DNA of 40,773 nt from an uncultured Collinsella sp. GTDB lineage: Bacteria; Actinomycetota; Coriobacteriia; Coriobacteriales; Coriobacteriaceae. The number at the start of each line of letters is the position of its first letter. Positions within the stretch are counted from its first letter, which is position 1. Below are positions 26,678 to 33,467 of the stretch, piece after piece. The position numbers were made by a program, and so were the translations under genes. The DNA lies in NCBI GenBank assembly GCA_934617135.1, contig CAKTUC010000005.1:1-40773 (forward strand), read 5' to 3'. The notes under the pieces are model-generated. The model saw only the letters and a program-made list of their open reading frames with translations. It was not told the origin of the DNA and searched no databases.

Positions 26678-27598
26678 ATGGCCGACAATCGCAAGCGTGC
26701 GCCTCGTGGTGGCAAACAGGCTGCTTCTGGCTCGCGTCCGATTCGCCGCAACGACCGCGCTGCCACTCCCAAGAGCCAGCGCGAGCGCTCCCAAGCCCAG
26801 GCTGCGCGTCCGCAGCGAGATCGCAACCGCGACAACGTTCAGGTCCCCAAGGGCGAGTTTATCGAAGGTCGTCGTGCTGCCGCCGAGGCGCTGCGTACCG
26901 GCTTTCCCGTCAAGTGCGCGCTCATCGCCGAGGGCGGGGAGCGCGATGCCGCCTTGTCGCGCCTGGTCGACGACCTCAACGCCGCGGGTGTCCGCATTAA
27001 GTATGTACCGCGCGCGCAGCTCGATGCGCTGTCGAGCCATGGCGCTCACCAGGGCATTGCGCTCGAGGTGGGCAATTTCCCCTACGCTGATGTCGCCGAT
27101 ATTCTCGACCGCGCGGGTGACGGACCGGCGCTCGTCGTCGTGCTCGACCATGTGACCGACGATGGCAACTTTGGTGCGATCGTGCGCTCCGCCGAGGTCG
27201 TGGGCGCCGCGGGCGTCATCATTGCCAACAAGCGCGCCGCCGGCGTGACCGTGGGCAGCTACAAGACTTCTGCCGGCGCCGTCATGCATCTGCCCATCGC
27301 ACAGGTGCCCAACATTGCCCGTGCGCTCGATGATCTCAAGGCCGCCGGCTTTTGGGTGGGTGGCGCTTCCGAGCACGCCGAGGGCAGCTGCTGGGATGCT
27401 CCCTTCGAGGGCCGCGTTGCGCTCGTCATGGGCTCCGAGGGCGACGGCATCTCGCGCCTGGTGCTCGAGAAATGCGACTTTTTGACCAAGCTTCCCCAGC
27501 GCGGCATGACCGAGAGTCTCAACGTGGCCCAGGCGACCACCGCGCTGTGCTTTGAGTGGCTGCGCCGCAATGCCGGCGAGCTCATGGGGGAGGAGTAG
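26678..27598 (+). CDS. rlmB: 23S rRNA (guanosine-2'-O)-methyltransferase RlmB-like (SpoU/TrmH family)
   Basis: This is a SPOUT methyltransferase that most likely 2'-O-methylates 23S rRNA using S-adenosylmethionine. The protein is 306 aa. The first ~55 residues are an Arg/Lys/Gln-rich low-complexity extension. The substrate-binding domain (EFIEGRRAAAEALR) and the knotted catalytic domain follow, with DDGNFGAIVRSAE, VMGSEGDGISRLV and TESLNVAQATTA. The start is chosen by TTTAGGAGG just upstream. The next gene begins 3 bp after the stop. Confidence 0.92.
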   Translation: MADNRKRAPRGGKQAASGSRPIRRNDRAATPKSQRERSQAQAARPQRDRNRDNVQVPKGEFIEGRRAAAEALRTGFPVKCALIAEGGERDAALSRLVDDLNAAGVRIKYVPRAQLDALSSHGAHQGIALEVGNFPYADVADILDRAGDGPALVVVLDHVTDDGNFGAIVRSAEVVGAAGVIIANKRAAGVTVGSYKTSAGAVMHLPIAQVPNIARALDDLKAAGFWVGGASEHAEGSCWDAPFEGRVALVMGSEGDGISRLVLEKCDFLTKLPQRGMTESLNVAQATTALCFEWLRRNAGELMGEE

Positions 27599-27601
27599 CG
27601 C

Positions 27602-28279
27602 ATGTCCAAGAAGAACCGCGCCAAGTCCAAGGCCAAGCGCTTTGGCGAGGGCTCGGCCAAGCCGATTGTTTCGGCCGCGACCTATGGCGTGGGCGGCAAT
27701 GCGTTTGCGCAGGCCATCGCCGATCCGGTCTCGACGGTGCACTCCAATAAGCCCGAGCTGCTGGTGGTCGACGGCTACAACGTGATTCACTGCACGCCGC
27801 GCTACGAAAAGCTCGTCTACGACCATTCCGACGATCCGTATTCCAGCGACGTCCACGACATGGCGCGCACTGCGCTCATCAACGATGTTGCGGCGTTTGC
27901 CCAGGGTCGCTACGAGGCCGTGATCGTGTTCGACGGTGCGGGCAATATCTCCAGCGAGCGCCCCAACCTGCCGGCCCGTGGCGTGCGTATCGAGTTTTCG
28001 CCGACGGGCGTCTCTGCCGATACCGTGGTGCAGAAGCTCTGCATCGAGGCGCGCGAGGAAGGTCGCGCGTGCTCCGTGGTGTCGAGCGACGGCACGATCC
28101 AGGCCGTCGTCATGGGCAAGGGCGTCACGCGCATCTCGAGCCGCATGCTGGTGGACGAGATCAAGCAGATCGATAACGACGTTCACGAGGCAGAGGAAGC
28201 CCCGCAGATCAAGATGACTTTGGGCAGCCGCCTGAGCCCCGAGGCCCTGGCCAAGCTCAAGGCCCTTCGCGGGAGGTAG
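27602..28279 (+). CDS. yacP: NYN-domain (YacP/Rae1-like) ribonuclease
   Basis: This belongs to the YacP family; the Bacillus member Rae1 is an A-site-dependent mRNA endonuclease on ribosomes. The protein is 225 aa, longer than Bacillus Rae1 because of a basic N-terminal ~55 residues (SKKNRAKSKAKRFG). The NYN/PIN-like nuclease core starts ELLVVDGYNVIH, then VIVFDGAG, then SSDGTIQ with conserved aspartates. Its place after rlmB is the same as in Firmicutes. It ends 27 bp from the convergent kinase gene. Confidence 0.82.
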   Translation: MSKKNRAKSKAKRFGEGSAKPIVSAATYGVGGNAFAQAIADPVSTVHSNKPELLVVDGYNVIHCTPRYEKLVYDHSDDPYSSDVHDMARTALINDVAAFAQGRYEAVIVFDGAGNISSERPNLPARGVRIEFSPTGVSADTVVQKLCIEAREEGRACSVVSSDGTIQAVVMGKGVTRISSRMLVDEIKQIDNDVHEAEEAPQIKMTLGSRLSPEALAKLKALRGR

Positions 28280-28306
28280 GGGAGCTGACGGTGCGACGCT
28301 GTCTCG

Positions 28307-29647
28307 CTAACTCCATTCAGCGATGTCGATCATTCTACGGAGGCGCCATGTAAGCGCCTCTTTTAGATAAGGCAGTCTCGCTGTAAGAGCGTCGTTTTTG
28401 GATAGGATTTCGATTGCCTCGTCAACGAAGCCTTCGAGTTTGTCGCCGTCAAACCAGCCCATGTCTTCGACGAGCAACATTTGTTTGGCGGGGCTCGAAT
28501 GAAATTGTGCACTGGTAAAACTGTGCTCTCCCGCCTCAAGCTCCTCTAGAGATATGTTGCACCAGAGCGATGAGCCTGAATCGAAGATGGGGGCAGGTCT
28601 GCAGGTTAGCGTGTTGACGTTTCGCACAAGGCCAAAGTTACGCCAATGGCGGTCATAGTTGGCGATGATGTCGTCGCATACGATCATGCGGTCAAGGGCG
28701 TCTTTTATATCTGTCGCTCCAAGCTCCTCGCAGTTTGCTACATACCGTTCGCAATCGGTTAGTCGCTCGTCTGCATTTGCATGCTGGTTTACATAGAACG
28801 CAGGGACATATTCTTCTTCGTCAGTTAAGAAGACATTGCATGTGCTCAAGGCAGAAGTACCCGCGCCTTCGAGCGAATAGGGTACATAATCGCAAGCGTT
28901 TAGGATGCGACGGTGAAGTGCAGTCGCCACCATCTCGTTATAGGGTTCCTGGTTTAGATGCGCACCTGCCTTGTGGAGGATTCGACGGTCACCCTCGCAT
29001 GTCCAGTACTTTTGAAGATTGCCGTCCGAGGTGTTGTCGGGCTTTGCGGCAGCCGCCTTGCCCTCTGGGGCGAAGGGCGCGATGCTGAGAGAGACGTCGT
29101 CAAAAGCATTATTGAAGAAATTGATATCTTCCCACGCGAGGTCGGAGTCTTGGGGCCTAATCCAATACTGGTCGGATAAGGAGAGGCCAAGATTTCGCTG
29201 TACGAGTTCATCGGGAACATCGACTGCGGCTTCTGCAAGCAGGGAGGCTAGCCCAATGCGTGCGAGCGGGATACCGCGGCCGCGCCACCAGATGCGGAAG
29301 GAGTCGAGCGATACAGGTTTGCTGGGAGCAAATACTCCAATAGGAGCGTGGGCACGATCGACGTCGGCGCCGATGTGGGTGAAGTCTTTCCGTGATCTGC
29401 TGTAGACCAGCTGGGCCACTTCGTGCGTGCGGTTCATGAGGGTGAATGCGATCTCGCTTTTCCCATGTCCACGACGAGGCCGTCCCCCTCTTTTGGTTGC
29501 GGAGCGGAGTCGCGTGTCTACGCTGTCTTTGTCGATAAGCCACACGCCAGAAGCCTTGCGGGCAGTCAGCGCGCCGTTCCTAATGAGTTCCTGCACCCTG
29601 CGCGGGGTGACGCCGAGCAGTTCGGCTGCTTCCTTTGTAGTCAACAT
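28307..29647 (-). CDS. excisionase-type HTH fused to a HipA-like kinase domain
   Basis: A 446-aa protein. Residues 1-48 form a MerR/excisionase-type winged helix (MLTTKEAAELLGVTPRRVQ, then GVWLIDKDSV), followed by an Arg/Gly linker. The C-terminal ~250 residues resemble HipA/CtkA kinases. They have KAGAHLNQEPYNE (ATP-anchoring Lys and Glu), a catalytic loop DDIIANYDRHWRNFGLV, and a DFG-like PIFDSGSSLW. Thus DNA binding and kinase are in one chain, unlike two-gene hipBA. A perfect 22-bp inverted repeat overlaps its promoter. There is no separate antitoxin gene beside it. Function as a toxin or as a self-regulating kinase is inference. Confidence 0.75.
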   Translation of the reverse strand: MLTTKEAAELLGVTPRRVQELIRNGALTARKASGVWLIDKDSVDTRLRSATKRGGRPRRGHGKSEIAFTLMNRTHEVAQLVYSRSRKDFTHIGADVDRAHAPIGVFAPSKPVSLDSFRIWWRGRGIPLARIGLASLLAEAAVDVPDELVQRNLGLSLSDQYWIRPQDSDLAWEDINFFNNAFDDVSLSIAPFAPEGKAAAAKPDNTSDGNLQKYWTCEGDRRILHKAGAHLNQEPYNEMVATALHRRILNACDYVPYSLEGAGTSALSTCNVFLTDEEEYVPAFYVNQHANADERLTDCERYVANCEELGATDIKDALDRMIVCDDIIANYDRHWRNFGLVRNVNTLTCRPAPIFDSGSSLWCNISLEELEAGEHSFTSAQFHSSPAKQMLLVEDMGWFDGDKLEGFVDEAIEILSKNDALTARLPYLKEALTWRLRRMIDIAEWS

Positions 29648-29657
29648 CGCGAAACCC

Positions 29658-29728
29658 TTCGCCAGAACGAATAGTTTTATCTATTCCATTGTAATTAAAA
29701 CTATTCGTTCTGGCGAATAGTTTTGAGA
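29658..29728 (-). promoter_or_regulatory. 22-bp perfect inverted repeat upstream of the HTH-kinase gene
   Basis: The arms at 29658-29679 and 29696-29717 are exact complements with a 16-nt spacer. A third copy of the inner motif CGAATAGTTTT lies at 29714-29724. A minus-strand -10 TACAAT (29688-29693) sits in the spacer, and the left arm reaches the ribosome site. Three boxes over the promoter mirror the hipBA operator layout, so this is likely the operator bound by the protein's own HTH. Confidence 0.7.
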
Positions 29729-29768
29729 TTGAGAGCGAACTGACAGAAATGAACGGGCCTGGTACGTG

Positions 29769-29798
29769 TTGTTGCTGGATTTTGCATATTTGTATAAC
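29769..29798 (+). promoter_or_regulatory. promoter of tRNA-Thr
   Basis: TTGTTG (29769-29774) and TATAAC (29793-29798) are 18 bp apart. The tRNA begins 73 bases beyond the -10. Confidence 0.5.
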
Positions 29799-29870
29799 GC
29801 CGTGCGGCCTGTTGCGCCTCGTCCGCAATTCCTTTATTCTTAACAGGCTTCGCGCGAAAGTGCCAAGTGT

Positions 29871-29945
29871 GCCAGTGTGGCGCAACGGTAGCGCAACTGA
29901 TTTGTAATCAGTGGGTTGCGGGTTCGATTCCTGTCACTGGCTCCA
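29871..29945 (+). tRNA. tRNA-Thr (anticodon TGT)
   Basis: This is a complete 75-nt cloverleaf with encoded CCA. The acceptor GCCAGTG pairs with CACTGGC. The anticodon arm is ACTGA-TTTGTAA-TCAGT, with TGT at 29903-29905 reading ACA. The T arm has GGTTCGATTCC. It marks the left edge of the CRISPR-Cas island. Confidence 0.97.
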
Positions 29946-29954
29946 TGAGAGTTT

Positions 29955-29996
29955 CGGGCTCTGTTCCCTTTTGTGGGACAGGGCCCGTTTCTTTTT
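29955..29996 (+). terminator. intrinsic terminator of tRNA-Thr
   Basis: A 13-bp stem (29955-29967 with 29975-29987, two G-T pairs) is followed by TTTCTTTTT. Confidence 0.9.
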
Positions 29997-30038
29997 AGGT
30001 GGTGTGCCGTCGGGTCAGCGGCCATTCCGTTTTCGGTT

Positions 30039-30180
30039 TGTCTCAATCTGTAACACCACGGTGGGTAATTCGCTTCCAACTGTTACAGATCAAGACAGAA
30101 GGTCGAGGGTCGGTCCGTTTATCTCAATCTGTAACTGCGGGGAGGAATATGTCTGCCTAACTGTTGCAGATTGAGATAAA
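30039..30180. repeat. CTCAATCTGTAAC palindromes, left pair (L1, L2)
   Basis: L1 (30039-30097) and L2 (30118-30180) each have a left arm ending TCTCAATCTGTAAC and a right arm starting GTTACAGAT or GTTGCAGAT, with a loop of exactly 27 nt. They start 79 bp apart. L2 has 18-bp arms with one mismatch. The same unit appears three times on the other side of the CRISPR-Cas locus (40055-40275). Confidence 0.85.
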
Positions 30181-30301
30181 GAAACAAGTTTTATCATGAC
30201 GGTTGGGCGGCTCTCCCGAATCGCGTATGAACCTCAGTGACAGCAAACTCGGGGGCTTCCACAGGCTAAATCTGGAACGCACGGGGCTTTGTGTTGCTCT
30301 G

Positions 30302-30431
30302 TATACTATTAGGCAGGCGTTTCCGGTATAAGTCGCTTGTGTTGTCATCGCTTGCGCGGTGTGGATTGAAACAAGTTTTATTATGAGCAGCTGGAATCGC
30401 TCAGCCCGGTGAATTGACCGTTCACCGGGCT
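30302..30431 (+). ncRNA. candidate crRNA-like regulatory RNA (CreR-type) upstream of cas3
   Basis: A TATACT box (30302-30307) may start a short transcript. At 30346-30372 lies a degenerate CRISPR repeat. Its last 11 bases, TGGATTGAAAC, are identical to the array repeat, and its stem CATCGC-TTGC-GCGGTG takes the place of the array stem directly before that tag. A 30-nt pseudo-spacer (30373-30402) follows, then a perfect 11-bp hairpin (30403-30413 with 30421-30431) standing where the next repeat's stem-loop would be. Pseudo-spacer positions 1-5 and 7-11 match the minus strand at 30442-30452, next to a TTC PAM (30453-30455), over the cas3 promoter. A regulatory crRNA is an inference. Confidence 0.6.
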
Positions 30432-30458
30432 CATTTCGATTTAATATAACTTGAAGTT

Positions 30459-30464
30459 TATACT
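30459..30464 (+). promoter_or_regulatory. probable -10 of the cas operon promoter
   Basis: TATACT lies 55 bp before the cas3 ATG in an AT-rich stretch. The -35 is poor. The predicted target of the crRNA-like element covers the bases immediately upstream, where RNA polymerase would bind. Confidence 0.5.
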
Positions 30465-30518
30465 GATTGAAAAAGATGTCCGCACAACCATGTATCCTCG
30501 AATTCATTGGAGGTGGCA

Positions 30519-32792
30519 ATGGACGTCTACTATGCTCATAGTATTGATGGTGCTGAAAAAAGCGAATGGCAAACGCTTAAAGAGCATCTTTCAAACGTAT
30601 CGAAGCTAAGTGGCTTTTTCGCGGATGCTGTTGGCGCTGAACAGCTGGGGATTGCGGTTGGAGCCTTACATGATGCGGGGAAGGCCTGCCAGGCGTTTCA
30701 GCTACGCCTTGAAGGCTCACCGGCCAAGGTCGATCATTCGTCTGTGGGTGCCATCGTAGCGTATGGGAAGTTGTGTGAGGTTGGCTACCCCCTTGCTTAC
30801 GCTGTGGCGGGCCACCATTCCGGCCTATCCAATGGGCTTACGAGCGAGCCGGGATTGTCTTCCCTAAGGTCGAAATTAAAGAAAACAGATCTGCTGGACG
30901 CTACCGACGCCACTGTTGTTCGGAATATGCGTAACCAGCTAGGAAAAAGTGCCGGAAAACTATCGAGGGAATTAATTGAATTCATTCAGCGTGGTTTGTC
31001 GGATTCTGGCGAGATTGACAAAGAGGGGCAATTCCAAGCTTATTTACTAACGAAGATCCTGTTTTCCTGTCTTGTCGATGCTGATTATCTCGATACAGAG
31101 CGGTTCATGGCACCCGACAATTCACATCTGCGATCGGCCACGGTTGATTCCATGGATGGACTGCTTACAAAGTACGATTCGTACATGGCACGTCTTTGCG
31201 GTGCAGCGGAGAACAATGAACTCAATGCCTGTCGTGGCTCCGTTCGAAATCAATGCATGGTGGCAGCGAAAAGCCCGCAGGGGTTCTATACGCTTCGGGT
31301 TCCTACTGGGGGAGGAAAGACTCTCTCGGTTGTGGGTTTTGCGCTTGCGCACGCCAAGAGGCACGGTCTGCAACGCATCGTCATTGCGCTTCCGTATACA
31401 AACCTAATTGAACAGACAGCAGATGTGCTGCGTGATGTTTTTGGCGCCCAGAATGTACTAGAGCACCATTCAAATTACGATTTCGAGGCTGTTGATCCAG
31501 AACGCGCTCAGCACGAAAAGCTTGCAACACAAAACTGGGATGCGCCCATCATTGTTACGACGAATGTCCAGCTGTTTGAATCTCTATTTTCAAATAAACC
31601 CGGCAAGAGCAGGAAAGTGCACAATATCGCAAAGAGCGTCCTGGTCCTCGACGAAGCGCAGTCACTTCCCGATGGAGTGCTCAAGCCGACGCTGGCGATG
31701 CTTGAAATGCTTGTTCGTTCTTGTGGCGTAACTTGTGTGCTCTGTACGGCAACGCAGCCGTACTTCAAAGATGTCTGGCCTTTTAAAGAAACTCCCCAAG
31801 AGATCGTTACAGACAGAGCTGGCTTTAATGAGGTGTTCGGCGATAGAACATACTTTAATAATCTCGGGATATTGACTATGGACCAGCTGTGCGATCGGCT
31901 TGCTTCTGAAAAACAGGCGCTCTGTATTGTCGGAAACAAGACGGAGGCTCGGGAACTTTATCGTGGTGTGGCACAGCGTCTTGAGGGTGGTGTCGCGGGG
32001 GAGTCGTGCTTCTGCCTGTCGACAAACAAGACACCTGATCATCGCATGCGCGATCTTAAAAAAATAAAGGCGCTGCTGGCAGCGAATAGACCGTGTCATG
32101 TGATGTCCACGCAGCTTATCGAAGCGGGAGTCGATATTGACTTTCCGGTTGTTTACCGCGAGCTTGCGGGAGTTGATTCTCTGTTCCAGGCTGCGGGGCG
32201 ATGCAATCGCGAGGGGTCGATTAAAGAGCCGGCTCCTGTCTATATCTTCGAGTGCTTAAAAGAAGATGGAACACTATTCGGAACAACCTCCTGGCTTGCA
32301 AAGCAAAGGGAGACTACGCGGGCGATTCTTCGGGAGAGGGACGGAGTCATTGATTCCGGTGCCATAGAGCCGTTCTTTAAGATGCGCTACTCGAGTGATG
32401 AGGAACTGGATGCTTATCAAATTTTGAGCATGATTTGTTGCAATGCAGATTTGGAATCATCGTTAGAAATAATGCCGTTTGCAACAATCGCAGAGAAATA
32501 CCGGTTCATGCCAGATGAGTCTCTTCCTGTATTTGTGCGCTGGGGCGACGAAGCGGAAAGACTATATCAAGACATGCTAAATGTACTCGAGCCGGGTGCA
32601 TTGGCACGGCCCGCCCAACGATTCAGCTTGAGTCTGAGAGAAAGGGAGATTAGAGATCTTGAGCAAGCGGGATATATCGAAGAATTGGCGCCGTTCAAGA
32701 TTCTTAATGCTTGTGATGGATGCCGGATCGTCTACGACGACAAGGTGGGTTATCGATTTGGAGAGGAGGAGCTCTTGACGCTCGTTGGCTAG
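30519..32792 (+). CDS. cas3: CRISPR-associated helicase-nuclease Cas3 (type I-C)
   Basis: Cas3 is recruited by DNA-bound Cascade and degrades the displaced target strand. The protein is 757 aa. The N-terminal HD nuclease has His7, His23, the His51-Asp52 pair (ALHDAGK) and a later GHHSG. The SF2 helicase follows, with Walker A PTGGGKT at 262-268, a DEAQ box starting at Asp378 and CTATQP. C-terminal helicase motifs include STQLIEAGVDIDFP and QAAGRCNREG. The ATG at 30519 is preferred to the TTG at 30507, as GGAGGTGG lies between. It is first in the operon. Confidence 0.96.
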   Translation: MDVYYAHSIDGAEKSEWQTLKEHLSNVSKLSGFFADAVGAEQLGIAVGALHDAGKACQAFQLRLEGSPAKVDHSSVGAIVAYGKLCEVGYPLAYAVAGHHSGLSNGLTSEPGLSSLRSKLKKTDLLDATDATVVRNMRNQLGKSAGKLSRELIEFIQRGLSDSGEIDKEGQFQAYLLTKILFSCLVDADYLDTERFMAPDNSHLRSATVDSMDGLLTKYDSYMARLCGAAENNELNACRGSVRNQCMVAAKSPQGFYTLRVPTGGGKTLSVVGFALAHAKRHGLQRIVIALPYTNLIEQTADVLRDVFGAQNVLEHHSNYDFEAVDPERAQHEKLATQNWDAPIIVTTNVQLFESLFSNKPGKSRKVHNIAKSVLVLDEAQSLPDGVLKPTLAMLEMLVRSCGVTCVLCTATQPYFKDVWPFKETPQEIVTDRAGFNEVFGDRTYFNNLGILTMDQLCDRLASEKQALCIVGNKTEARELYRGVAQRLEGGVAGESCFCLSTNKTPDHRMRDLKKIKALLAANRPCHVMSTQLIEAGVDIDFPVVYRELAGVDSLFQAAGRCNREGSIKEPAPVYIFECLKEDGTLFGTTSWLAKQRETTRAILRERDGVIDSGAIEPFFKMRYSSDEELDAYQILSMICCNADLESSLEIMPFATIAEKYRFMPDESLPVFVRWGDEAERLYQDMLNVLEPGALARPAQRFSLSLREREIRDLEQAGYIEELAPFKILNACDGCRIVYDDKVGYRFGEEELLTLVG

Positions 32793-32813
32793 AGGATTGA
32801 AGGGAGGACAAAA

Positions 32814-33467
32814 ATGGGATTTGGAATCAAGGTGCTTATTAGTGGAGATCGAGCATGTTTTACGCGCCCCGAGATGAAGACTGAGCGCGTAAGCTATGAC
32901 GTCATAACGCCGTCTGCTGCACGAGGAATACTTGAGGCTGTCTATTGGAAGCCGGCAATCGCTTGGAAGATTGACAGTATCCAGGTCGTGAACGAAATAC
33001 GTTTTGACACATTTAGGCGCAATGAACTGGCGAGCAAGCTGAGTTATCAAAACGCAAAGGCTGCCTATTCAAAAAACGTGCCTGTATATGTAGACGTAAT
33101 GGCTGATCGCCAGCAGCGGGCCACCATGTATCTCAAGGATGTTGCGTACATCGTCACGGCCCATTTTGAAATGACAGCGCGAGCGGGTGAATCTGACACG
33201 CCCGAAAAACACTACAACATTGCGTTGCGAAGGCTTCGAAAGGGACAGTGTTTCAATCAGCCCTATTTGGGATGCAGAGAGTTTCCGGCTACGGTGTCGC
33301 TTGTCGAAGACGGATCTGTCGAGTCGTACTACCAAGACATTGACCGGTTCGACCTGGGATTCATGCTGTATGACATCGATTTTAAAAACAGCATGGAGCC
33401 GATGTTCTATCGGGCTGTTATGAAAAATGGCGTCATCGATACTTCACGGCAGGAGGTGAAGCGATGA
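32814..33467 (+). CDS. cas5c: Cas5c (Cas5d), pre-crRNA endonuclease of type I-C
   Basis: In type I-C, Cas5 replaces Cas6: it cuts pre-crRNA at the base of the repeat stem, leaving the 11-nt 5' tag, and then stays in Cascade. The protein is 217 aa. The N-terminal RAMP strand and CFTRPEMKTERVSYDVITPSA with AARGILEAVYW match the family. The stop overlaps the cas8c start (ATGA), so the two are translationally coupled. Confidence 0.94.
   Translation: MGFGIKVLISGDRACFTRPEMKTERVSYDVITPSAARGILEAVYWKPAIAWKIDSIQVVNEIRFDTFRRNELASKLSYQNAKAAYSKNVPVYVDVMADRQQRATMYLKDVAYIVTAHFEMTARAGESDTPEKHYNIALRRLRKGQCFNQPYLGCREFPATVSLVEDGSVESYYQDIDRFDLGFMLYDIDFKNSMEPMFYRAVMKNGVIDTSRQEVKR

Noticed and set aside
30451..30459. 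Plus-strand match AAGTTT after TTG as an alternative target of the pseudo-spacer
   Set aside because: Only six bases match and TTG is not the preferred type I-C PAM. The minus-strand site with TTC and ten paired positions is much better.
29946..30518. Integrase, transposase, retron or reverse transcriptase as the source of the island
   Set aside because: No such gene or msr/msd-like structure was found in either strand between the two tRNAs.
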